Position numbers and translations under genes: made by a program. From the NCBI RefSeq assembly GCF_020510685.1, contig NZ_CP075185.1, positions 992,001-1,056,000 on the forward strand: a stretch of 64,000 nt of DNA. Reading direction: 5' to 3'. Shown here in pieces: positions 52,280 through 60,419 of this stretch. How positions within the stretch are numbered: position 1 is the first letter of the stretch; every line of letters starts with the position of its first letter. A model generated the notes under the pieces. It was not told the origin of the DNA and made no database searches. It worked only from the letters and a program-made list of their open reading frames with translations. This DNA comes from Dechloromonas denitrificans. GTDB lineage: Bacteria > Pseudomonadota > Gammaproteobacteria > Burkholderiales > Rhodocyclaceae.

Positions 52280-53116
52280 TTAAACAGCCTTACGTTTGCG
52301 GGAGGTGAATCCCATGCCGACCAGACCCAAGCCCAGCAAGGCAATGGCCGACGGTTCCGGGACGGCAAAGTAAGCATTGCCTTGTCCACCGGTCTGGGCG
52401 ACAGTGCCGCCCGGATTGAAAGCGCCGGCAACGCCATCAACATCGGAATTGATATCCAGTACCATGTGGAAAGGATTTGGCGCCGGCCACAAAGCCAGAC
52501 CAAACGGATTGGCGCGAGTGAAATCACCCCAGATCACTTCAAAGCTGCCGTTTGCCGCGTCGTTGTTACCGAGATTGGTCAACACTGCACCACCGGAAAG
52601 GAGGGCCGAAGCGCTTCCCAGTGCAGCATCAGCGGTGAGTTGGGATAAACTATTACCAATGGGTGAAAAGTCGGCAAAGGCGTTAAACGAACCATTGGCC
52701 ACGGCGACACTCAACTGATTTCCGTTAATCGTTGCTGTGCCGGTTATCGAGAAAGTAGCCCACAGGCTGTATGCCTGACCAAGAGCGGAAGATACTTGCG
52801 TCCCTTGCGTGACGCCTCCGGGAACGTAGCCGGTGTAGTAGTTGCTTAACTGGACACGGCCGGTTTCGGTAAAGCTTGCCACGCCATTCTGATTGAAGGC
52901 GCCTTGCGTAATGGTGGCTTCGTACACCAAAGACATGTTGTTGGCTGAGAATGTCGTCGGGCGATTCAACGCAGCAGCCAGCACTGCAACGGTATTGTTG
53001 CCAGAGGCAGCGTCGACGGCCAGTTCGTTTACAGTCCACGGCAGCGCCGGTGCGGCCATTGCAGGCATAGAGCCGATGCCTGCAAGAAGCGCGACTGCCA
53101 ATAGTTTTTTATTCAT
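52280..53116 (-). CDS. PEP-CTERM sorted secreted protein, PepA-like
   Basis: A 278-residue exported protein. A signal peptide ends after AMAA (residue ~22). The C-terminal sorting tag is VPEPSAIALLGLGLVGMGF followed by the basic end SRKRKAV. Exosortase (not in the window) would cleave the tag and attach the protein to exopolysaccharide. The body is Thr/Ser/Asn/Gly-rich and resembles the flocculation-associated protein PepA of Zoogloea, but this assignment is tentative. Its sigma-54 promoter lies about 60 bases upstream. Confidence 0.9.
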   Translation of the reverse strand: MNKKLLAVALLAGIGSMPAMAAPALPWTVNELAVDAASGNNTVAVLAAALNRPTTFSANNMSLVYEATITQGAFNQNGVASFTETGRVQLSNYYTGYVPGGVTQGTQVSSALGQAYSLWATFSITGTATINGNQLSVAVANGSFNAFADFSPIGNSLSQLTADAALGSASALLSGGAVLTNLGNNDAANGSFEVIWGDFTRANPFGLALWPAPNPFHMVLDINSDVDGVAGAFNPGGTVAQTGGQGNAYFAVPEPSAIALLGLGLVGMGFTSRKRKAV

Positions 53117-53187
53117 GATTTTCTCCGAGTCTTAAAAATTGAGGGGACTAATTACCTATCTGATGCGGCCAGTTGCGGGATTCATTG

Positions 53188-53203
53188 AGCATGACGCGTG
53201 CCA
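53188..53203 (-). promoter_or_regulatory. Sigma-54 promoter of the PEP-CTERM gene
   Basis: On the minus strand TGGCACGCGTCATGCT, with GG (53202-53201) and GC (53190-53189) separated by ten bases. Predicted start near 53177, about 60 bases before the ATG. The stretch 53117-53598 holds only this promoter and, on the other side, the sufB leader. Confidence 0.85.
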
Positions 53204-53598
53204 GCCACGGTGCGCTGAATAAATTCTTATATTTATCAATTGTTTGATGTTTTTTTGTGGGTGCCTTGTTGTGCGTGCCATACCCGTTTTGAATGAACTC
53301 GTATCAGATGTGAAACGATCGGCCACGACCGCGGCAGCTTGATCGGGAATTCGCCACCGGTTTATGGAGTGGCGGCGCTATTCCGCTCCTCGCCATATTT
53401 TCGGAATGACCATTTCATGCGGGTTGGCGCCGATTTTCTGGGGCGGTGGCGAGGATTTTTGCCAGTGTAAGATTTTCCGACACTTGGCCTTGTCGGGGGT
53501 GATCGGCGCGGCAGGCGGTGCTTCGCTTCGATTTGTCGCCGGCCGGAACAATGGTGTCGTCAGTCGGTCCTAAGTAAGACCCCGGAAGGAGGCGACTG

Positions 53599-55047
53599 AT
53601 GGCCACCGAAACGACGAAACTCGACGAACTGATCAGCGGCGATTATCCGCATGGTTTTTTCACCGCTCTGGAGACGGACAGCCTGCCGGTCGGGCTGGAT
53701 GAAGCGGTCATCCGGCTGATCTCGGCCAAGAAGAACGAGCCGGCGTTCATGCTCGAATGGCGCCTGCAGGCCTATCGCCACTGGCTGACGATGAGCGAGC
53801 CGCAATGGTCCACCATTCACCATCCGCCGATCGACTATCAGGGCATCAGCTATTACTCGGCGCCCAGTTCCGGCAAGGATGGCCCGCGCAGTCTGGCCGA
53901 CGTCGATCCCGAATTGCTGCGGACCTATGAAAAACTCGGCGTGCCGTTGCAGGAGCGGGCGATTCTCGCCGGGGTGGCGGTCGATGCGGTATTCGACAGC
54001 ATTTCCGTGGCGACTACCTTCAAGGAGCAGTTGGCCGGGCTCGGCATCATTTTCTGTTCCTTCTCCGATGCCGTCCGGGAACATCCCGATCTGGTCCGCC
54101 AATATCTCGGTTCGGTCGTGCCCTACACCGACAACTATTTCGCTGCGCTCAATTCGGCGGTGTTTTCCGACGGTTCCTTCTGCTACATCCCGCCCGGCGT
54201 GCATTGCCCGATGGAGCTATCGACCTATTTCCGCATCAACGCCATCAACACCGGGCAGTTCGAGCGCACGCTGATCATTGCCGACCGGGGCAGCGAAGTC
54301 AGTTATCTCGAAGGTTGCACCGCGCCGATGCGCGACGAAAATCAGCTGCATGCGGCGGTCGTCGAACTGATCGCGCTGGAAGGTGCCGAGATCCGCTATG
54401 CCACGGTGCAGAACTGGTACCCCGGCGACAAGCAGGGCAAAGGCGGCATCTACAACTTCGTCACCAAGCGCGGCGAATGCCGCGAGGCCAATTCGCGGAT
54501 TTCCTGGACCCAGGTCGAAACCGGCTCGGCGATCACCTGGAAGTACCCGAGCGTGATCCTGCGCGGCGACAACTCGCAGGGCGAATTCCATTCGGTGGCG
54601 CTGACCAACCATTACCAGCAGGCCGATACCGGGACCAAGATGATCCATCTCGGCAAGAACACGCGCAGCAACATCCTCTCGAAAGGCATTTCGGCCGGCC
54701 ACGGCCAGAATGCCTACCGTGGCCTGGTGCGCATGGCGAAAAGCGCCGTCGGCGCGCGCAATTACAGCCAGTGCGACTCGCTGCTGCTGGGCGACAAATG
54801 CGCCGCCCACACTTTTCCCTACATCGAGGTCAAGCATCCCTCGGCGCGCGTCGAACACGAGGCCACCACCTCGCGCATCGGCGAAGAGCAGCTTTTCTAC
54901 TGCCAGAGCCGCGGCCTGTCGCCCGAGGATGCGGTGTCGATCATCGTCAATGGCTTCTGCAAGGAAGTTTTCCAGAAACTCCCGATGGAATTCGCCGTCG
55001 AAGCGCAAAAGCTGTTGGGCGTCAGTCTGGAAGGCAGCATCGGTTAA
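53599..55047 (+). CDS. sufB: SUF Fe-S cluster scaffold subunit SufB
   Basis: The 482-residue SufB subunit of the SufBC2D scaffold that assembles Fe-S clusters. Landmarks: [21 protein letters not shown], the [23 protein letters not shown] region and the C-terminal [20 protein letters not shown] lies before the ATG at 53599. It starts a seven-gene operon (sufB-C-D-S-U-T, Rieske). No iscR or sufR regulator was found nearby. Confidence 0.97.
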   Translation: MATETTKLDELISGDYPHGFFTALETDSLPVGLDEAVIRLISAKKNEPAFMLEWRLQAYRHWLTMSEPQWSTIHHPPIDYQGISYYSAPSSGKDGPRSLADVDPELLRTYEKLGVPLQERAILAGVAVDAVFDSISVATTFKEQLAGLGIIFCSFSDAVREHPDLVRQYLGSVVPYTDNYFAALNSAVFSDGSFCYIPPGVHCPMELSTYFRINAINTGQFERTLIIADRGSEVSYLEGCTAPMRDENQLHAAVVELIALEGAEIRYATVQNWYPGDKQGKGGIYNFVTKRGECREANSRISWTQVETGSAITWKYPSVILRGDNSQGEFHSVALTNHYQQADTGTKMIHLGKNTRSNILSKGISAGHGQNAYRGLVRMAKSAVGARNYSQCDSLLLGDKCAAHTFPYIEVKHPSARVEHEATTSRIGEEQLFYCQSRGLSPEDAVSIIVNGFCKEVFQKLPMEFAVEAQKLLGVSLEGSIG

Positions 55048-55062
55048 AGGAGAACAGGCATC

Positions 55063-55830
55063 ATGCTGGACATCCGCAACTTGCACGTCAGTGTCGATGG
55101 CAAGCCCATTCTCAAGGGCCTCGACCTCAGCATCAAGGCCGGCGAAGTGCATGCCGTGATGGGCCCCAACGGCTCCGGGAAAAGCACGCTGGCCCATGTT
55201 CTGGCCGGCCGCGAGGGCTATCAGGTGAGTGCCGGCGAAGTCATTTATCAAGGCCGCAACCTGCTTGAACTGGCGCCGGAGGAAAGGGCCAGGGAGGGGG
55301 TCTTTCTCGCCTTCCAGTATCCGGTCGAAATTCCCGGCGTCGCCAATGTCTATTTTCTCAAGGCGGCGCTCAATGCCATGCGCCGGCACCGGGGCCAGCC
55401 GGAACTCGACGCCATCGATTTCCTGACGCTGATCCGGGCCAAACTGAAACTCCTCGAGATGGATGAAAAGCTGCTCTATCGCCCGGTTAACGAAGGCTTT
55501 TCCGGCGGCGAAAAGAAGCGCAACGAAATCCTCCAGATGACGCTGCTCGAACCGACGCTGGCCCTGCTCGACGAAAGCGATTCCGGCCTCGACATCGACG
55601 CCCTCAAGGTCGTCGCCTGCGGCATCAACAACTGGCGGAGCGCGCAGCGGGCGGCGCTGCTGGTGACCCATTACCAACGCCTGCTCGACTACGTCAAGCC
55701 GGACCGGGTGCATGTTCTGGCCGATGGGCGGATTGCCCGCTCCGGCGGCCCGGAGCTGGCGACTGAACTCGAACGCACCGGCTACGGCCGGCCGGCCGAC
55801 CTGCCGGATCGGGTGGCGGCGCGGCCATGA
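55063..55830 (+). CDS. sufC: SUF ATPase SufC
   Basis: The 255-residue ATPase of the SufBCD complex, with Walker A GPNGSGKST, the signature FSGGEKKRNEILQM and Walker B LALLDESDSGLDID. It starts 15 bases after sufB and overlaps sufD by 4 bases. Confidence 0.97.
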   Translation: MLDIRNLHVSVDGKPILKGLDLSIKAGEVHAVMGPNGSGKSTLAHVLAGREGYQVSAGEVIYQGRNLLELAPEERAREGVFLAFQYPVEIPGVANVYFLKAALNAMRRHRGQPELDAIDFLTLIRAKLKLLEMDEKLLYRPVNEGFSGGEKKRNEILQMTLLEPTLALLDESDSGLDIDALKVVACGINNWRSAQRAALLVTHYQRLLDYVKPDRVHVLADGRIARSGGPELATELERTGYGRPADLPDRVAARP

Positions 55831-57134
55831 ACGCCCCGTTGTCGGTTGCCGCCGATCGTTATCTCGACGCCTACAGCCGCATCGCCGCCACCTTGCCCGG
55901 CCACGGCGCCAGCTGGCTGGACCGGGCCCGCCAGTCGGCCATCGAGCGCTTTGCCCGGCGTGGCTTTCCGACGCGGCGCGACGAGGACTGGAAATACACC
56001 AGTGTGGCGGCCATCGAAAAAGGCGAGTTCGACCTGTTGCCGCCCCCGATCGGCACCAGTCTGGCCGCCCAGGTCAGCCGCCTGGCGCTGCCCGGCAGTC
56101 ACTTGCTGGTTTTCGTCAATGGTCGCCTGGAGACCGGCTTGAGCCACCTCGGCCGGCTGCCGGCGGGCATCGTGCTGGGCAGCCTGGCCTACAGCCTTGA
56201 CCAGCATCCTGGCGAACTGGAAAAAGAGCTGCCCGCCACCGACGGCGCATCCGCCTTCAGCGACCTGAATCTCGCCTTGATGGCCGACGGCGCCTATATT
56301 CGCCTGCCGCCCGGAGCGCACGTCAAGGGGCCGATCCAGTTGCTCTTCCTGACCAGCGAGGCCAATCTCGCCATCCACTTGCGCAATCTGGTGCTGGCCG
56401 GGGCCGGCAGTTCGGCCAGCATCATCGAGCACCATGCCGCGATCGGCGCGCCGAGCTATTTCACCAATACGGTGACCGACATCGTCTTGGCGCCGGGGGC
56501 CGGCATCGAACACTACAAGCTGCAGCAGGAAAGCCCGGCGGCGTTCCACATTGCCGCGGTCAATGTCGCCCAGGAGGCCGACAGCCGCTTCGTCTCTGGT
56601 TCCTTTTCCCTTGGCGCGCAACTGGCCCGCGTCGATATTACGGTCGGGCTGCAAGGGGCGGGTGCCGCCTGCGATCTGGACGGCCTTTATGTGGTCGATG
56701 GCCCGCAGCATGTCGATCACCATACCTGCATCGATCACCGGCAACCCGGCTGCACCAGCCGGGAGTTCTACAAAGGTGTGCTCAACGGGGCGGCGCACGG
56801 CGTTTTCAACGGTCGCGTCGTCGTTTATCGCGATGCCCAGGGCAGCGATGCCGTGCAATCGAACCGCAATCTGTTGCTGTCCGACAACGCCGAGATCGAT
56901 ACCAAGCCGCAACTGGAAATCTGGGCCGACGATGTCAAATGCAGCCACGGCGCGACGGTTGGCCAGCTCGACCCGGCCCAGATCTTCTACCTGCGCTCCC
57001 GCGGCATCGGCGAAGCCGCCGCCCGGAGCCTGCTGACTCGGGCCTTTGCCATGGAAGTCATCGACCGCGTCCGCATCCTGCTGCTGCAGGAAAGGCTGGA
57101 CGACCTGCTGCAGCACAAGCTGCCGCGCTCGTGA
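55827..57134 (+). CDS. sufD: SUF scaffold subunit SufD
   Basis: A 435-residue SufD with the conserved RRDEDWKYTSVAAIEKGEF N-terminal block, the H360-type core (EIWADDVKCSHGATVGQ) and a beta-helix middle part. It pairs with SufB to form the scaffold and helps iron entry. It overlaps sufC (ATGA) and is followed by sufS after 11 bases. Confidence 0.96.
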   Translation: MNAPLSVAADRYLDAYSRIAATLPGHGASWLDRARQSAIERFARRGFPTRRDEDWKYTSVAAIEKGEFDLLPPPIGTSLAAQVSRLALPGSHLLVFVNGRLETGLSHLGRLPAGIVLGSLAYSLDQHPGELEKELPATDGASAFSDLNLALMADGAYIRLPPGAHVKGPIQLLFLTSEANLAIHLRNLVLAGAGSSASIIEHHAAIGAPSYFTNTVTDIVLAPGAGIEHYKLQQESPAAFHIAAVNVAQEADSRFVSGSFSLGAQLARVDITVGLQGAGAACDLDGLYVVDGPQHVDHHTCIDHRQPGCTSREFYKGVLNGAAHGVFNGRVVVYRDAQGSDAVQSNRNLLLSDNAEIDTKPQLEIWADDVKCSHGATVGQLDPAQIFYLRSRGIGEAAARSLLTRAFAMEVIDRVRILLLQERLDDLLQHKLPRS

Positions 57135-57145
57135 AGGAAAACGCC

Positions 57146-58396
57146 ATGCCGGCCGCCGTGAGCGAACTGCAAGCCGTAGCGCAACTCGATGTGGCCCGGT
57201 TGCGTCAGGATTTTCCGATCCTTGAGCGGTGGGTCGACGGGCATCCGCTGGTCTACCTCGACAATGCCGCCACCACCCAGAAACCGTGGTCGGTGATCGA
57301 GGCCGAGCGCCACTACTACGCGCATTACAACGCCAATATCCACCGTGGTGTGCACCGTCTGAGCCAGGAAGCGACCGAGGCCTACGAAGGGGCGCGCGAC
57401 AAGGTGCGGGCTTTCATCCAGGCGCCAGCCCGCGAGGAAATCGTCTTCACCCGCGGCACCACCGAGTCGATCAACCTGGTGGCGAACAGCTATGGCAACG
57501 GCTTGCGGGCCGGCGACGAAATCCTCGTCAGCGAAATGGAGCATCACTCCAACATCGTGCCGTGGCAACTGCTCTGCCAGCGCATCGGCGCCGTGCTGCG
57601 GGTGGCGCCGATCGACGAGGCCGGCCAGCTCGATCTGGAACAGTTCGAAAAGCTGCTCAATCCGCGCACCCGGCTGCTGGCGATCACCCATATGTCGAAT
57701 GCGCTGGGCACCATCAACCCGGTCAAGCAACTGGTCGCCATGGCCCACCGCGTCGGCGCCGTGGTGCTGGTCGATGGGGCGCAGGCGGTCGCTCACCTGC
57801 CGGTCGATGTGAACGATCTCGGCTGCGACTTCTATGCTTTCTCCGGGCACAAGCTCTACGGCCCGACCGGCACCGGCGTGCTCTATGGCCGGGCCGCCCT
57901 GCTCGACGCCATGCCGCCCTGGCAGGGCGGTGGCGACATGATCCGCCAGGTCAGTTTCGCCGGTTCGAGCTGGAACGACCTGCCTTACAAATTCGAGGCC
58001 GGCACCCCGAATATCGCCGGCGGCATCGCCCTCGGCGTCGCCATCGACTATCTGCAGGCCGCCGATCGGCCGGCCATCGCGGCGCATGAGGCCGATTTGC
58101 TGGACTATGCGACCGGGCAGGCGCAGCGTTGCGACGGCCTGCGGCTGATCGGCACGGCCGGCGACAAGGGGGCGATTCTTTCCTTCACGCTGGCCGGCAT
58201 CCATCCGCACGATATCGGCACCATCCTCGACGCCCAGGGCGTCGCCGTGCGGACCGGCCATCATTGCGCCATGCCGGTGATGGAACGCTACCGGGTGCCG
58301 GCCACCGTGCGGGCCTCCTTTGCCCTCTACAACACGCGGAGCGAGGTCGATGCGCTGTTTGGCGGCCTGCGCAAGGTACGGGAGATGTTCGCATGA
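57146..58396 (+). CDS. sufS: Cysteine desulfurase SufS
   Basis: A 416-residue PLP desulfurase. It has the LDNAATTQKP N-terminus, the PLP lysine in AFSGHKLYGPTG and the active-site Cys loop VRTGHHCAMPVMERY. It supplies sulfur from L-cysteine to SufU. The ATG at 57146 was chosen over the earlier in-frame start that overlaps sufD. It overlaps sufU by 4 bases (ATGA). Confidence 0.97.
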   Translation: MPAAVSELQAVAQLDVARLRQDFPILERWVDGHPLVYLDNAATTQKPWSVIEAERHYYAHYNANIHRGVHRLSQEATEAYEGARDKVRAFIQAPAREEIVFTRGTTESINLVANSYGNGLRAGDEILVSEMEHHSNIVPWQLLCQRIGAVLRVAPIDEAGQLDLEQFEKLLNPRTRLLAITHMSNALGTINPVKQLVAMAHRVGAVVLVDGAQAVAHLPVDVNDLGCDFYAFSGHKLYGPTGTGVLYGRAALLDAMPPWQGGGDMIRQVSFAGSSWNDLPYKFEAGTPNIAGGIALGVAIDYLQAADRPAIAAHEADLLDYATGQAQRCDGLRLIGTAGDKGAILSFTLAGIHPHDIGTILDAQGVAVRTGHHCAMPVMERYRVPATVRASFALYNTRSEVDALFGGLRKVREMFA

Positions 58397-58842
58397 TCGC
58401 CGACCTGCACGATCTGTATCAGGAAGTGATCGTCGACCACGGCCGGCGGCCGCGCAATTTCGGTTCGTTGCCCGAGGCCAGCCACCGGGCCGAAGGCTTC
58501 AATCCGCTGTGCGGCGACCACCTCAACCTACAGCTCAAGGTGGTCGACGGCATCATCCAGGACGTCCGTTTCGACGGTGTCGGCTGCGCCATTTCGACCG
58601 CCTCCGCCTCGCTGATGAGCGAGGCCCTGAAAGGCTGCAGCGTCGCCGAGGCCGAAACCCTGTTCGACAGTTTTCACGCCATGCTCACCGGCGACCAGCC
58701 GGAAAGTCCCCCCGATCTCGGCAAACTGGCCGTGCTGGCCGGCGTGCGGAAGTTTCCGGCCCGTGTCAAATGCGCCACGCTGGCCTGGCATACGTTGCTC
58801 GCCGCGCTGCATCAGGCGCAGCAGCCGGTGACGACGGAGTAG
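58393..58842 (+). CDS. sufU: Sulfur-transfer protein SufU
   Basis: A 149-residue SufU-type IscU-like protein that accepts sulfur from SufS. Three cysteines typical of the Zn/S site: GFNPLCGDH, DGVGCAIS and FPARVKCATLAW, with a ~18-residue insert between the last two, which marks SufU rather than IscU. SufU is better known from Gram-positive bacteria; SufE is absent here. Confidence 0.95.
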   Translation: MIADLHDLYQEVIVDHGRRPRNFGSLPEASHRAEGFNPLCGDHLNLQLKVVDGIIQDVRFDGVGCAISTASASLMSEALKGCSVAEAETLFDSFHAMLTGDQPESPPDLGKLAVLAGVRKFPARVKCATLAWHTLLAALHQAQQPVTTE

Positions 58843-58846
58843 ATCG

Positions 58847-59167
58847 ATGGCCGCGTCGACCAGCGAACTGGAACAAGCGGTCATCGCCCGCTTGCGGACC
58901 ATTTTCGATCCGGAAATCCCGGTCAATATCTACGACCTCGGCCTGATCTACGAACTGACCATGGCGCCCGACAGCGGCGCCGTGCATATCCGGATGCCCC
59001 TGACGGCGCCCGGCTGTCCGGTCGCCCAGACTTTTCCGGCGTTGGTCGCGGAGGCGGTCGGCGAGGTGCCCGGCGTTGAGGACGTGCAGGTCGAGCTGGT
59101 CTGGCAGCCGCGCTGGGACAAGACGATGATGAGCGAGGCCGCCCGGCTGGAGCTTGGGTTGTTGTGA
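58847..59167 (+). CDS. sufT: Fe-S assembly factor SufT (DUF59/MIP18)
   Basis: A 106-residue MIP18-type protein with the DPEIPVNIYDLGLIYE motif and the conserved cysteine in TAPGCPVAQTFP. SufT-like proteins aid maturation or transfer of Fe-S clusters. It follows sufU by 4 bases. Confidence 0.93.
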   Translation: MAASTSELEQAVIARLRTIFDPEIPVNIYDLGLIYELTMAPDSGAVHIRMPLTAPGCPVAQTFPALVAEAVGEVPGVEDVQVELVWQPRWDKTMMSEAARLELGLL

Positions 59168-59182
59168 GCGAGGAGACGGAAA

Positions 59183-59503
59183 GTGGATGAGTGGACCGAT
59201 GTCGCCGCGGCGGCGGATTTTCTCCCGGGCAGTTTTCGCCGGCTCGACCTGAATGGCGTCGCGGTCGCGGTATTCAATATCGACGGCCATTATTATGCGA
59301 TCGAGGACGTCTGCAGCCACGAGGCCGAAACCCTCTCCGGCGGCCCGCTGAACGGTCTGGAAATAAGCTGCCCGCGCCACGCCGCGCGCTTTTCGCTGCG
59401 CACCGGCGAAGCGCTGTCGCTGCCGGCCTGCGAACCGATCACCATCTTTCCGGTGCGCCTCGATCAGGGTCGGGTGCAGATTCGTGACCATCGCTTCGAC
59501 TGA
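59183..59503 (+). CDS. Rieske [2Fe-2S] ferredoxin of the SUF operon
   Basis: A 106-residue Rieske protein with EDVCSHEAE (Cys-x-His) and ISCPRHAARF (Cys-x-x-His), close to the ferredoxin components of dioxygenases. A GTG start at 59183 is supported by AGGAG 7 bases upstream. Being last in the suf operon, it may be an electron donor for cluster assembly or an early client. It is not adjacent to any oxygenase. Confidence 0.92.
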   Translation: MDEWTDVAAAADFLPGSFRRLDLNGVAVAVFNIDGHYYAIEDVCSHEAETLSGGPLNGLEISCPRHAARFSLRTGEALSLPACEPITIFPVRLDQGRVQIRDHRFD

Positions 59504-59701
59504 GCCGCCGTGCATCGCGCGCTTGTGTTCGATAGCGTACGGACCGGGCCCGGTCAACGTAGTAGCTTCCAGCATGGACGCACGAGTGGCCCATGGTTCC
59601 GGTCAGGGTTTCCTCCACCCGTCGCTGCTGAATCCATCGGTCCTCGTGCGTTCAATCCCCTTCACTCAGCATTTTCCCCGCGTTAACTGGAAAGGCCAGT
59701 C

Positions 59702-60160
59702 ATGAAGCTTGTTCGCATCTCCCGTCCCGCCGTAGCGGGCCTGCTCGTCGCCGTCAGCCTGGGGCTGGCCGCTTTTTCAGCGATTGCCACGGCCCAGGAG
59801 CTGAAATTCAAACTCTCCGGCGCGGCGGAAGTGCCTCCGGTAGCGACCACGGCATCCGGTAACGGCGCCATCACGGTGGGCAAGGACATGACCGTCAGTG
59901 GTACGCTGATGACTTCCGGGATCAAGGCAAGCATGGCGCACATTCATCACGGCAAGGTCGGGACCAACGGTCCGGTGATCGTTACGCTGACGAGCAGCAG
60001 CGACGACGTTTGGCGGGTGCCGGACGGCAGCAAGCTGAACGAAGCCGAGTACCGGGCTTATCTGGCCGGCGAGCTGTACGTCAATGTGCACAGCGAAAAA
60101 TACAAGGGCGGCGAGCTGCGCGGGCAATTGCTGCCGGGCAAGCCGAGCAATGGCAAATAG
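59702..60160 (+). CDS. CHRD-domain secreted protein
   Basis: A 152-residue exported protein. A signal peptide ends near ATAQ (residue 31), followed by a CHRD domain (LSGAAEVPPVATTASGNGAI, MAHIHHGKVGTNGPVIVTL, LYVNVHSEKYKGGELRGQL). The His-containing AHIHHG and NVHSEKY segments are the conserved core. CHRD domains are found in chordin and in many bacterial secreted proteins; function is unknown. It is monocistronic. Confidence 0.92.
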   Translation: MKLVRISRPAVAGLLVAVSLGLAAFSAIATAQELKFKLSGAAEVPPVATTASGNGAITVGKDMTVSGTLMTSGIKASMAHIHHGKVGTNGPVIVTLTSSSDDVWRVPDGSKLNEAEYRAYLAGELYVNVHSEKYKGGELRGQLLPGKPSNGK

Positions 60161-60212
60161 GCCGCCGACGCGCCGGCGCTGACCGGTGCATCGCTAGACC
60201 CATGGAGAATCG

Positions 60213-60419
60213 ATGAGTTTTCCGGTAGTCATCCAGCGAATCGCCGATGCCCCCTGGGTTTTCGTCACCGTGGTGGTCGGCCTCGTGCTGCTGAATCTGG
60301 CCGCCGCCATTCGCCTGCGCCACGACCGCAAGCTGAAAAGCCGCGCTCATGTCGATCGCCGCCGCCAGCCGCGGGGCGAGGCGGATCGCCGGTGGAGCGC
60401 CAAGCGACTGGTCAAATGA
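60213..60419 (+). CDS. Small single-pass membrane protein
   Basis: A 68-residue protein with one membrane helix at about residues 13-33 (WVFVTVVVGLVLLNLAAAI) and a very basic C-terminal tail of Arg/Lys. A GGAGA site lies before the ATG. Its 3' end overlaps the convergent REC-GGDEF-EAL gene by 8 bases. Function unknown. Confidence 0.72.
   Translation: MSFPVVIQRIADAPWVFVTVVVGLVLLNLAAAIRLRHDRKLKSRAHVDRRRQPRGEADRRWSAKRLVK

Noticed and set aside
54217..55713. Long minus-strand open frame of 498 codons
   Set aside because: Mirror frame of sufB/sufC, which are clear families on the other strand.
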